Below are positions 41,877 through 50,579 of a DNA stretch of 64,000 bases, in pieces. Made by a program: the position numbers and the translations under genes. The notes beneath the pieces were generated by a model that made no database searches, was not told the origin of the DNA, and worked only from the letters and a program-made list of their open reading frames with translations. Each line of letters begins with the position of its first letter. Position 1 is the first letter of the stretch. The DNA is from Jidongwangia harbinensis (GTDB taxonomy: Bacteria > Actinomycetota > Actinomycetes > Mycobacteriales > Micromonosporaceae), in contig NZ_JAIWNC010000010.1 in the NCBI RefSeq assembly GCF_020216025.1, forward strand, positions 231,594-295,593, read 5' to 3'.

Positions 41877-43274
41877 TCAGGGGAGGTTCCACCGTTGGCC
41901 GTTGCCGCCGCATGCGGCGAGCCGTACCCGGGCGCCGTTCTCGTCGCCGCCGGTCGGGTCGGTCAGGCACCGGCCGGAATCGACGTTGACCAGCGTGCCG
42001 CCCGGTCCGCCACGCCACTGGCCGGTGGGTGCGTCGCCGCAGCCGGCGATTTCCACGGCGCCTGATCCGTCCGCGGTGGCACACGACCCGGCCGCCCGCA
42101 ACGTGCCGTCGGAGGCGACCGTCCAGCGCTGCGACAGTGTGCCGTTGCAGTCGTACACGGCCACCGAACTGCCCGGGAACACGATGCCGTTCGCCACGTC
42201 CAGGCACCGCCCGGCGGCGGTGATCGGGCCGACCCGGTCGGACGCGGGCGGCGGGGCCAGCGTGGGCTCGGTCGTCCGAGGCGGTGCCGGCGGGGGCGCG
42301 CCGGGGTCCCGCGGCGCGTCGGTCACCGTGGCGCCCGGGGCCACCGTGGTGGTGGACGGTGTGGCGGGCCGGCTCGTCGGCCTGCTGCTGGTGGTGGTGG
42401 AGGCGGCGGACGGCGAGGTGGAACGGGCCGGTGCGCCGCCGGAGACGGCGGAGCTCGGTCCGGAGTCGCGGGGCCAGGCCACGCTGTCCGGCGGGGCGGC
42501 GACCGTCGGCGGTGCCTCCTCGCCGCGGGGCCACAGCGCGATCAGACCGGCCACCGCGGCCACCGCGATGGCGATGCCGACGCCGACCAGCCAGAACACC
42601 TGCCGCCGGTCCCGGTCGTCCAGGGCGGGGTCGGGGTGCTCGACCGGCGCCGGTACGCGGGGGAGCGCGGCGGTCGGCAGATCGGCGCCCGCCGTCCCCG
42701 CGCCGGTGTATGCGGCTCCCGGGGCCCGGCCCGCGTCGCGCCCAGCCGAACCGTCGTCCCCGTACGCCGCGTCGTCCTGATGAGGCGCGTCATCGCGGAA
42801 GGGGACGTCGTCCCGGTAAGGCGCGTCGTCCCGGAAGCCTGTGTCGTCCTGGAACGGTGCGTCGTCCCGAAGGTCTGTGTCGTTCCGGTAGGCGGCGTCG
42901 TCCCGGTAGGCGGCGTCGTCCCGGTAAGACCCGTCGGACGGGACGTATGCGTCGTCGCCCGGCGAGGCCCCGCCGCGGAAACCCGCGTCATCAACGGCGG
43001 GCGCGTCGTGCCGGAGCGGACCATCCCCGTCGGCCGGGCCGTCGTCCCAGACGGCGGCGAGGGAAACGTCGTCCCGGCCGGCCGTGGCCGGAGCGCCGTC
43101 CCAGACGGACGCCGGCGCGGCGTCGTCCCGGATGGAGTCACCGCTCTCCGGCAGCCGGTAGGGGTCGTCGGCCGGGTCGGTGCCGCCGTCCGGGCGCCGG
43201 ACGTACGGGCGCACCAGGAGCCGGTCGCTGTCCGGTGGGGGAGCGTCCTTCTCCTCGATGTCGTCGTCCCGCAT
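41877..43274 (-). CDS. Membrane protein with acidic repeats and extracellular ricin-B lectin domain
   Basis: A 465-residue protein. The N-terminal 220 residues are acidic and repetitive (YRDDA / FRDDA units, encoded by repeats at 42770-42960). A single helix follows (QVFWLVGVGIAIAVAAVAGLIALW), then a Ser/Thr/Pro stalk and a C-terminal ricin-type beta-trefoil (about 345-465). The trefoil carries the QRW boxes SQRWTV and GQRWNLP and Cys pairs near each repeat. The lectin would face the cell exterior and bind a sugar. The architecture (repeat, helix, exterior beta domain) parallels the protein at 5285-6577. Confidence 0.85.
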   Translation of the reverse strand: MRDDDIEEKDAPPPDSDRLLVRPYVRRPDGGTDPADDPYRLPESGDSIRDDAAPASVWDGAPATAGRDDVSLAAVWDDGPADGDGPLRHDAPAVDDAGFRGGASPGDDAYVPSDGSYRDDAAYRDDAAYRNDTDLRDDAPFQDDTGFRDDAPYRDDVPFRDDAPHQDDAAYGDDGSAGRDAGRAPGAAYTGAGTAGADLPTAALPRVPAPVEHPDPALDDRDRRQVFWLVGVGIAIAVAAVAGLIALWPRGEEAPPTVAAPPDSVAWPRDSGPSSAVSGGAPARSTSPSAASTTTSSRPTSRPATPSTTTVAPGATVTDAPRDPGAPPPAPPRTTEPTLAPPPASDRVGPITAAGRCLDVANGIVFPGSSVAVYDCNGTLSQRWTVASDGTLRAAGSCATADGSGAVEIAGCGDAPTGQWRGGPGGTLVNVDSGRCLTDPTGGDENGARVRLAACGGNGQRWNLP

Positions 43275-43612
43275 CCGCCGCCCCGTCCGCCATGGCTTTC
43301 CTCACCGCTCGATCAATGTCGGCGGCCGGGCGTGAACGTACCTGACGACCTGGAAATAGTCACGTTTCACTAGATATGAGCACCGATGGCTGCGACGCCG
43401 TGCCACACCGTGATCATCGGCTGCTCGCCGGGCGCACGGTGTGGCACGGCACGGTGGTCAGTCGGTGTCCGCTCCGGACCGGCGGGCGTCGGCTTCGGCG
43501 TCCGCCCGGCCGACGGGTACGCCGTCGGAGTCGCGGTTCGCGGTGGTGCGTTCGGCGTCGGTTCCGCCGTCCGAGGTCCGCGTACCCGGTCGCCGGCCGG
43601 CGAAACGGTGGC
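43275..43612. other. Intergenic region with a long hairpin
   Basis: Apart from the hairpin at 43397-43450, I see no gene in these 338 bp. Open frames here are Pro/Thr- or Arg-rich without similarity. An AT-richer stretch at 43345-43378 is the likely promoter area of the ricin-lectin gene. Confidence 0.5.
43397..43450. terminator. Perfect 16-bp inverted repeat
   Basis: GCCGTGCCACACCGTG (43397-43412) is the exact reverse complement of CACGGTGTGGCACGGC (43435-43450), with a 22-base loop. It lies about 160 bp beyond the nitroreductase stop and about 120 bp in front of the ricin-lectin start, on the minus-strand reading direction. It may end the nitroreductase transcript or be a regulatory stem for the next gene. 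Confidence 0.6.
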
Positions 43613-45049
43613 TCAGTCGACCAGCCGCGGCATGACCATGCGGACCGTGACCGGTGCACCCGGCCCGCCGCCCGGCCGGGACCGGTACTCCGGGACCCCG
43701 ACGCAGGTGAACAGCAGCGTCGCCAGGTTGTCCGGTTCGCCGAGGAACGCCGGCACGTCGGAGTCGCGGAAGGTCATCCCGGACGCGCCGATGCCCAGCG
43801 CGTACGCCGCCAGGTGCAGCCGGCCCTCGACCAGCCCGGCGGCGAGCTGGGCCGCCCGGTAGCCGCGGTCGTCCAGTGCGGACCCGGGCGCGGCGCCGAT
43901 GACCACGTACGCGGCGTCCGCGGCGAGCGTCTGTCCGAGGGTGAGCCGTTCCAGCTCGGCACGCAGGTCGCCGGTCCGCATCGGCGCGGTCAGGTCGGGC
44001 CAGCGGTACAGCCCCGGCGGCACGTCGTCGACACCGTGCACGACGACCCAGTGCGGCACCGTCACGCCGCGCAGGGCGGCGGCCACCGGCCAGTCCAGCA
44101 GCGCCCGCGGCACCGTACGGGACCGGTCCATCAGCCGCTGCGACCCGCGCCGCCGGACCACCTGGTTGAGCGGGTCGGACGGCGGCACGTCGATCAGGGG
44201 GTCACCCGGCGGCCACGGCTCGCCCAGCGTGTCCCGGTCGCCGGCGCGCTGGGCGGCGGTGCACAGCGGGAACTCCACCGCCGGCAGGTCGCCGGTCGCG
44301 GTGGGACCGCCGGCGTCGATGGCCGGTGCGCCGTCGCCGAGCGACAGCAGGGCCAGCGGGTACTCGTGCACACCGTCCGCGCCGACCAGGGCGGTCACCG
44401 CGGCGTCCGGGAACAGCGACCGCAGCCGCGGTTCGAAGCCGGCGCCGGCCGCCGCGGCGGACAGCTGGGCGAGCAGCGTGCCGGCGTCCCAGTACAGGTG
44501 GCGCCAGCCGCGTTCGGCGTACCGCCAGCCGGTGCGCCACGGTACGCCGGTCACCACCAGGGTGGTCGCCTCTCCACCGGCGGCGGGGCCGATCCGCACC
44601 AGGGCGTGCCGGTCCGGGTCGTACCAGTGGACGCCGTCCGGCACGCCGGCCACGCCGCGGGTGCTGGCGTACACCTCCAGCGGGAACCGGGCGCCGGCCG
44701 AGCCGGACGCCCGGAAGCGGAACTCGTGGCCGTCGCGCACGCCGGTGCGCACCACCCCGGCGCCGAGGAACAGCACCCGGCCCAGCTGGGCCGCGTCGAG
44801 CGGCTGCGCCGGGACTGCGGCGCCGGCCAGGACCGCGGTCGCCGGGACCTGCGGGTCGGGCAGGTCGCGCGGGAGCGCCACCGTCGGCAGGTCCGCCGGG
44901 TACGCCTTGACCTGCGGCGGCCGGGTGGCCGGATCGCTCGGTGTCAGGTCGTGGCGTATCCGGGGGTCGTCGGCCGCCTCGTCCCAGTCGCGGCCCGGCT
45001 GGTACGACGTCAGCTGGTGCAGCAGCCCGGCTCCGGAATCGACATCCAT
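43613..45049 (-). CDS. SagB/ThcOx-type tandem nitroreductase-family protein
   Basis: A 478-residue protein with two nitroreductase-like halves, as in SagB-type dehydrogenases. The first half carries FRFRASGSAGARFPLEVYA and RHLYWDAGTLLAQLSAAAA; the second carries RRRGSQRLMDRSRTVPRALL and the flavin-binding end GRLHLAAYALGIGASGMTF. SagB enzymes use FMN to oxidise azolines in peptide natural products. No YcaO cyclodehydratase, precursor peptide or transporter is adjacent, so this is an orphan and its substrate is unknown. Confidence 0.82.
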   Translation of the reverse strand: MDVDSGAGLLHQLTSYQPGRDWDEAADDPRIRHDLTPSDPATRPPQVKAYPADLPTVALPRDLPDPQVPATAVLAGAAVPAQPLDAAQLGRVLFLGAGVVRTGVRDGHEFRFRASGSAGARFPLEVYASTRGVAGVPDGVHWYDPDRHALVRIGPAAGGEATTLVVTGVPWRTGWRYAERGWRHLYWDAGTLLAQLSAAAAGAGFEPRLRSLFPDAAVTALVGADGVHEYPLALLSLGDGAPAIDAGGPTATGDLPAVEFPLCTAAQRAGDRDTLGEPWPPGDPLIDVPPSDPLNQVVRRRGSQRLMDRSRTVPRALLDWPVAAALRGVTVPHWVVVHGVDDVPPGLYRWPDLTAPMRTGDLRAELERLTLGQTLAADAAYVVIGAAPGSALDDRGYRAAQLAAGLVEGRLHLAAYALGIGASGMTFRDSDVPAFLGEPDNLATLLFTCVGVPEYRSRPGGGPGAPVTVRMVMPRLVD

Positions 45050-45076
45050 GCCGGCATCCTGCCGGACCGGCGACGG

Positions 45077-45976
45077 TCAGGCGAGCGGCTTACCGCCGGT
45101 GACGCCGAGCACCTCGCCGCTGACGTAGCTGGACTCCTGCGACGCGAAGAACACGTACGCGGGCGCCAGCTCGGCGGGCTGACCGGCCCGCCCCATCGGG
45201 GTGTCCGCGCCGAACGACTCGACCTTCGCGTCCGGCATGGTGGCCGGGATCAGCGGGGTCCAGATCGGACCGGGTGCCACCGCGTTGACCCGGATGCCCT
45301 GCTCCGCCACGCCGGCCGCGAGCGCCTTGGTGAACGCGATGATGCCGGCCTTGGTGGTGGCGTAGTCGAGCAGGTTCGGCGACGACTGGTACGCCTGGAT
45401 GGACGCGGTGTTGATGATCGTGGAGCCGGCCCGCATGTGCGGCACGGCGCCCTTGCTGAGCCAGAACATCGCGTACAGGTTGGTCTTCATCACCCGGTCG
45501 AACTGCTCGGTGGTGATGTCGGCGATGCCGCCGTCCTGCGCCATCTGGTACGCGGCGTTGTTCACCAGGATGTCGATGCCGCCGAGGTCGGCGACCGCGC
45601 GTTCGATGATGGCGGCGCAGTGCGACTCGTCGCGGATGTCGCCGGGCACGGTCACCGCCCGGCGGCCCGCCTTCTCCACCAGCTGGGCGGTGTCCCGGGC
45701 GTCGTCCTCCTCCTCGGGCAGGTACGACAGCAGCACGTCCGCGCCTTCCCGGGCGAACGCGATGGCCACCGCCCGGCCGATGCCGGAGTCGCCGCCGGTG
45801 ATGATCGCCCGTTTGCCGGTGAGCCGGCCGCTGCCGCGGTAGCTGTCCTCGCCGTGGTCCGGCTTGTCGTCCATGTCGGCGGTCCGGCCGGGGTGCGGGA
45901 TCTTGTCGCTGTCCTGCGACTCCGGGGTCCGGTACTGATCCTGCGGGTCCTGCTTGCCGTACTGGTCCTCGGCCAT
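45077..45976 (-). CDS. Short-chain dehydrogenase with N-terminal extension (YghA/YdaD type)
   Basis: A 299-residue SDR. After a polar extension of about 50 residues, the NAD(P) motif AIITGGDSGIGRAVAIAFA appears, then NNAAYQM, the catalytic Ser region INTASIQAYQSS and the Tyr-Lys pair DYATTKAG. The extension and length match the general-stress SDRs of the YghA/YdaD group. Substrate unknown. It stands between the nitroreductase and the diguanylate cyclase, on the same strand but with 90-bp gaps. Confidence 0.9.
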   Translation of the reverse strand: MAEDQYGKQDPQDQYRTPESQDSDKIPHPGRTADMDDKPDHGEDSYRGSGRLTGKRAIITGGDSGIGRAVAIAFAREGADVLLSYLPEEEDDARDTAQLVEKAGRRAVTVPGDIRDESHCAAIIERAVADLGGIDILVNNAAYQMAQDGGIADITTEQFDRVMKTNLYAMFWLSKGAVPHMRAGSTIINTASIQAYQSSPNLLDYATTKAGIIAFTKALAAGVAEQGIRVNAVAPGPIWTPLIPATMPDAKVESFGADTPMGRAGQPAELAPAYVFFASQESSYVSGEVLGVTGGKPLA

Positions 45977-46066
45977 GGTCTGCCTTCCGGGTTTCGGGTC
46001 TGATGGGCTCAGACTTCCCGTTCCGGGGCGGGATAACCGCCGGAACGCCCGGAACCGCCCGCCGGG

Positions 46067-47554
46067 TCAGGCGGCGGCGGTGGACACCACGGCCCGGTTG
46101 CGGCCGGCGTCCTTGGCCGCGTACAGCGCGTGGTCCGCGGTCAGCACCAGCGTCTCCGGCGTGTCGGCGTGTTCCGGCAGGCAGGACGCGCCGACCGACA
46201 CGGTGACCCGGATCAGGGTCTCGCCGCGTACCGCGATCGGGGTGCCGCCGATCGCCCGGCGGATCCGCTCCGCGGCGGTGTCCAGGCCGTCGGGGCCGGT
46301 GTGCGGCAGCAGCAGGGCGAACTCCTCGCCGCCGAAGCGGGCCACCACGGCGCCCTCGCCGCTGCTCGTGAGCAGGCGGCGGGCCACCTCGATCAGCACC
46401 CGGTCGCCGCCCGGGTGGCCGTAGGTGTCGTTGACGGCCTTGAAGTGGTCGACGTCGACCAGCAGCAGGCCGACCGGCTGGCCGGTGCGCCGGGCCCGGT
46501 GCACCTCGGTGGCCAGGCACTGCTCGAAGTAGCGGCGGGTGTGCAGGCCGGTCAGCCCGTCCGTGATGGCGGCCCGGCGCTGGGCCGCGACCATGCCGGC
46601 CATCCGGGCCATGACCAGCAGCAGCATCGCCGCGCAGGCGCCCGCCGTGAGGGGCGTCTGGACGTCCTCGCCGCGCAGGTCCTGCACCACCTGGACGCCG
46701 GGCGCGACCAGCACGGCGACGCCGAGGATCGCCAGCCGGCCGAGCGAGGCGTCCGGGGTGGCGACGCCGCTGGGCTCGTCGAGCCGGCGCATCGACGGGT
46801 GCAGCGCGGCGGCACCCATCAGGGCGTACGAGGCCATCCAGAGCGAGTCCAGCGGGCTGACGAAGGTCTCGACCTCCAGGATGCTCAGCGTGGCCCAGAT
46901 GCCGTCCGCCGCCAGCAGCATGGCGACCGATCCGACCAGCAGACCGAAGGCCGGGGTACGGACGCCGGTGCCGAGCATCATCCGCACCGTGATCACCAGC
47001 AGCACCAGGTCCAGCATCGGGTACAGGCCCTGGATCACCCGGGACACGGTGGACGAGTCGGCGTCGGTGGCCAGCGGGTGTACCAGGAACACCCAGCAGG
47101 CCAGGCCGGCCGCGACCGCCACGATGGTGGCGTCCAGCGCGCTGGCCAGGTCCCACTCCGGGGTGCGGCGCCGGACGAAGGTGAGCAGCGCGAGCGCGAG
47201 CAGCGGGTACGCGCTCAGGTAGAGCACGTCGCTGGGGTCGGGTTCCTCGAAGCCGCCGGCCAGGTACTCGGACACGTAGGTCAGCGCCTCGGCCGCGGTG
47301 ATCAGCAGTTGCCCGGCGGCGAGGAGCCGCCAGCCGCGCCGGCTCGCCGGGCGGTGCCGCCGGGTGCCGGCCACGATGGCGATCGGGGTGGCGGCGCAGA
47401 TCCCCAGGTACAGCACGGCGCCGGACCATTCCGGGGCGCCGAGCGGGGGCAGCGCGAAGTACAGCACGCCCGCCACCACGGTGGCCACGAGGTAGCCGGA
47501 CCAGGCCCGCGGGCGCAGGCCCGGGGCCGCACGCGGCCAGGTGTACGTCGCCAT
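46067..47554 (-). CDS. Membrane-bound diguanylate cyclase (GGDEF)
   Basis: A 495-residue protein. About nine membrane helices fill residues 15-320. A GGDEF domain (about 330-495) follows with the active-site motif RFGGEEFALLLPH. The RxxD inhibitory site that normally lies five residues before this motif is absent (SSGEGAVVA), so feedback by cyclic-di-GMP through that site is not expected. It makes cyclic-di-GMP in response to an unknown membrane signal. The ATG at 47552-47554 follows GGGGGCGAC. It is divergent from an EAL-HDOD gene, 135 bp away, a likely paired signalling unit. Confidence 0.9.
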   Translation of the reverse strand: MATYTWPRAAPGLRPRAWSGYLVATVVAGVLYFALPPLGAPEWSGAVLYLGICAATPIAIVAGTRRHRPASRRGWRLLAAGQLLITAAEALTYVSEYLAGGFEEPDPSDVLYLSAYPLLALALLTFVRRRTPEWDLASALDATIVAVAAGLACWVFLVHPLATDADSSTVSRVIQGLYPMLDLVLLVITVRMMLGTGVRTPAFGLLVGSVAMLLAADGIWATLSILEVETFVSPLDSLWMASYALMGAAALHPSMRRLDEPSGVATPDASLGRLAILGVAVLVAPGVQVVQDLRGEDVQTPLTAGACAAMLLLVMARMAGMVAAQRRAAITDGLTGLHTRRYFEQCLATEVHRARRTGQPVGLLLVDVDHFKAVNDTYGHPGGDRVLIEVARRLLTSSGEGAVVARFGGEEFALLLPHTGPDGLDTAAERIRRAIGGTPIAVRGETLIRVTVSVGASCLPEHADTPETLVLTADHALYAAKDAGRNRAVVSTAAA

Positions 47555-47689
47555 GTCGCCCCCGATCCGGTTCCGACCCGCCACGGTGCCCGGGGCCGGG
47601 TGGCGTCGCGGTGCCTGCCGGGTGCAGTCCGGTTGCGGCCCCGCGCCTATTACCCTCCGAGGGCTCTTGTTCCGGTTTAGCCTGATTCA

Positions 47690-48952
47690 GTGATGCCACG
47701 AGACGGTGACCAGGCCCCCCTCATCCACGTCGGGCGGCAGGCCATCTACGACCGGTCCGGCGACGTCGTCGCCTACGAGCTGCTGTTCCGCGACGCGGCC
47801 GGGGCGACCCGGGCGACCCGCCGCTCGGCCGAGGCGACCAGCCGGGTGATGGTGGCCGCGTTCACCGAGTTCGGCCTGGAACAGCTGGTGGACACCCGGG
47901 CCTGCTTCATCAACGTCACCCGGGAGTTCCTGGTCGGGGACCTGCCCGTGCCGTTCGACTCCAACCAGGCGGTACTCGAGATCGTCGAGACCGTGCAGGT
48001 GGACGACGCGGTGGTGGCCGGCGTCACCGGGCTGATCGAGCGGGGCTTCACCATCGCGCTCGACGACTACCAGCCCGGCGCGCACGACCGGCTGCTCTAC
48101 CTGGCCACCTACGTCAAGATCGACGTGCTCGACGCGGACGTGGCGGAGGTGGCCGCGGTGGTCCGCCGGGTGCGCGCCGACCATCCGCACGTCCAGCTCG
48201 TGGCGGAGCGGCTGGAGACCGAGGACGACCTGCAACGCGCGTTCCGGCTGGGCTTCGACTTCTTCCAGGGCCACGTGCTGGGCCGCCCGCACGTGCTCTC
48301 CACGGCGACGCTGAGCCCGGCCCGGCTCAGCCGGGTCCGGCTGCTCACCGCGCTGTCCGTCGCGGACGTCGACTTCGACGAGGTGGTCGAGCACATCGCC
48401 GGCGACCCGGCGCTGACCTACCGGCTGCTGCAGGCGACGAACTCGGCGGCGTCCGGCCTCTCGGTGCGGGTCTCGTCGGTGCGCGAGGCCGCGGTGCTGC
48501 TCGGCCTGGACACGGTCCGGCAGTGGGTCACGCTGATGCTGCTCAGCGACCTCGCCGAGGCCTCCGACGACCAGCTCGCCACCGTGATGACCCGGGCCCG
48601 GATGTGCCAGACCGCGGCCGAACAGGTGCGGCTGTCCGGCGCCTCCGCGTTCAGCGCCGGCCTGCTCTCCGGCGTCGCCGACCTGCTCGGGCGGGCCCCG
48701 GCGGAGCTGGCCGGGGAGTTGCCGCTGTCCGCCGATGTCACCGCCGCGCTGGCCGACGGTTCGGGCAAGCTGGGCGGGCTGCTCACCGCGGTGCGCCGGT
48801 ATGAGCAGGGCGAACCGTCGGCGCTCGCGGAACTGCTCGAGCCGGGCGAGGCGGTCAAGGCGTACCTGCAGGCGGTGGGCTGGTGCAACGGCGTGATGAA
48901 CGCCGCCCGGCCACCCGGCCCGGCCCGCGATCCGGTGGCCCCGCGGGGCTGA
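47690..48952 (+). CDS. EAL-HDOD domain signalling protein
   Basis: A 420-residue protein joining an EAL-like domain (about 10-205) and an HDOD domain (about 210-400), the YuxH layout. The EAL signature is altered (YELLFRD in place of E-A-L), although FTIALDDYQPGAHDR is kept, so it may bind rather than cleave cyclic-di-GMP. HDOD features include DPALTYRLLQATNSAASGL and VREAAVLLGLDTVRQWV. The start is the GTG at 47690 or the ATG directly after it. Divergent from the GGDEF gene, suggesting a shared cyclic-di-GMP circuit. Confidence 0.87.
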   Translation: MMPRDGDQAPLIHVGRQAIYDRSGDVVAYELLFRDAAGATRATRRSAEATSRVMVAAFTEFGLEQLVDTRACFINVTREFLVGDLPVPFDSNQAVLEIVETVQVDDAVVAGVTGLIERGFTIALDDYQPGAHDRLLYLATYVKIDVLDADVAEVAAVVRRVRADHPHVQLVAERLETEDDLQRAFRLGFDFFQGHVLGRPHVLSTATLSPARLSRVRLLTALSVADVDFDEVVEHIAGDPALTYRLLQATNSAASGLSVRVSSVREAAVLLGLDTVRQWVTLMLLSDLAEASDDQLATVMTRARMCQTAAEQVRLSGASAFSAGLLSGVADLLGRAPAELAGELPLSADVTAALADGSGKLGGLLTAVRRYEQGEPSALAELLEPGEAVKAYLQAVGWCNGVMNAARPPGPARDPVAPRG

Positions 48953-49041
48953 CCGGCGCCACGGGGGAGCACCGGCCAGCCCACGTCCGGAGACGGTGGC
49001 ACGCCCCGTTCATCTAAACTGCACGGGCCGGTTCATCGGCC

Positions 49042-50427
49042 TCAGCCGGCCAGGCTGAACCGTTCCGCGTGCACCTGGCGGCGGGGCACCCGCAACGCCC
49101 GCAGGCTGCGCAGCACCGCGTCGGTCATGGCCGGCGGGCCGCACACGTACACGTCGCGCCCGGTGATGTCGGGCACCAGCGCGTGCAGGTTCTCCGGCGC
49201 GAACGGGGTGTTCGGCGGCGATCCGGCGCCGGTGCGGCCGGTCAGCACGTGCAGCCGGGCGCCGCGCATCCGGGCCAGCGCCTCCAGCTCGGCCAGCAGC
49301 ACCGCGTCGGCCCGGGTGGGCACCCGGTAGAGCACCACCACGGAACCGTCCAGTTCCTCCAGCAGCGCCCGGATCGGCGTGACACCGACCCCGCCGGCGA
49401 TCAGCAGGGTGGCGTCGGTGACCCGCTGCAGCGCGGTGAACGCGCCGTACGGGCCCTCGGCGAACACCCTCGTGCCGACCGGCACGTGACGCAGGCCGGC
49501 GCTGCCCGAGCCGACCGCCTTCGCGGTCAGCCGCAGGGACCGGCCGTCCGGTGCCGCGGACAACGAGAACGGGTTCGCCTGCCACCATCGTCCGGCGCTG
49601 AGGAACCGCCACACGAAGAACTGCCCGGCCCGGGCCGGCATCCGGTCCAGGTGGCGCCCGCGCAGGTGGACCGAGACCACGGTGTCCGACTCCGGCACCA
49701 CCGCGGCGACGCGCAGCCGGTGCCGGGCGTTGCGCCACAGCGGCAGCACCACCCGGCCGCCGAGCAGGGCCAGCCCGGCGAACGCCCACAGCGACCACCA
49801 GTACGCGGTGGCGAGCGCGGACGAGGTGAACGTGCTGACCTCGAACATCTGGTGCACCAGGGCCAGGGTCACCGCCAGGTAGAGCGCCAGGTGCAGCGCG
49901 TGCCAGGTCTCGTACTGCAGCCGGCGGCGGGCGTACCGCACGGACAGCCCGGCCACCACCACGATGACGGCCAGCGCGGCCATGCCGAGCAGCACCGGGA
50001 ACGAGCCGGCCAGGCTGACCACCTGGCGCGGCACCGGGGTGGCGTACCGCCGGGCGTAGCCGAGCACGATGAACGTGACGTGCAGGATCAGCGTCCAGAG
50101 CAGGGTGAATCCCACCCAGCGGTGCCAGGCGGTGAGCCGGTCCATGCCGATCCGCCGGTCCAGCCAGGGCAGCCGGGCCACCAGCAGCAGCTGGAAGATC
50201 ATCACGAGCGCCACGTGCAGGCCGAAGAATTTGCCCACGTCGATCAGGACGTGCTTGGACGCCACGTCCGAGGTGACGAACAGGGCCTCGACGACGACCA
50301 CGTTGATCAGGACGAACGCGACCAGCACCGCGCGTGCCAGGGTGGCCGGGTGGCGGCCCGGCAGCAGGGTGCCGGGCCGGCCGGTCAGCCGGCCCGGCCG
50401 GGTCAGGGTCTCGTCGGCTGCCGTCAT
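49042..50427 (-). CDS. Ferric-reductase-like transmembrane flavin oxidoreductase
   Basis: A 461-residue protein with an N-terminal six-helix ferric-reductase-type domain (about 30-215). His pairs for haem lie in LTAWHRWVGFTLLWTLILHV and WHALHLALYLAVTLALVHQ. It is followed by an FAD/NAD ferredoxin-reductase module: PFSLSAAP (FAD), AGGVGVTPIRALLEEL (NAD) and YVCGPPAMTDAVLRSLR. It moves electrons from NAD(P)H across the membrane, perhaps to ferric iron or oxygen. AGGAG precedes the ATG. Divergent from the sigma-factor gene. Confidence 0.9.
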   Translation of the reverse strand: MTAADETLTRPGRLTGRPGTLLPGRHPATLARAVLVAFVLINVVVVEALFVTSDVASKHVLIDVGKFFGLHVALVMIFQLLLVARLPWLDRRIGMDRLTAWHRWVGFTLLWTLILHVTFIVLGYARRYATPVPRQVVSLAGSFPVLLGMAALAVIVVVAGLSVRYARRRLQYETWHALHLALYLAVTLALVHQMFEVSTFTSSALATAYWWSLWAFAGLALLGGRVVLPLWRNARHRLRVAAVVPESDTVVSVHLRGRHLDRMPARAGQFFVWRFLSAGRWWQANPFSLSAAPDGRSLRLTAKAVGSGSAGLRHVPVGTRVFAEGPYGAFTALQRVTDATLLIAGGVGVTPIRALLEELDGSVVVLYRVPTRADAVLLAELEALARMRGARLHVLTGRTGAGSPPNTPFAPENLHALVPDITGRDVYVCGPPAMTDAVLRSLRALRVPRRQVHAERFSLAG

Positions 50428-50579
50428 GGGCGTCTCCTGTCACCAGCGTCTACCGGCGTGTACCGCGCCGCGGCCGCCCTGGTTCACTGCCATTGAGCGG
50501 TGCGCCGACCGGCCTGCCAAGACAACTGTCGACAACCGGATGGCGCGGCGCCGGTAATCTGCCCCGCGGAGGTGAGGCG

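Noticed and set aside
43386..43862. Plus-strand 158-codon frame opening MAATPCHTVIIG
   Set aside because: Its start lies on the 16-bp hairpin, its composition is Gly/Val/Arg-rich without similarity, and half of it is antisense to the nitroreductase.
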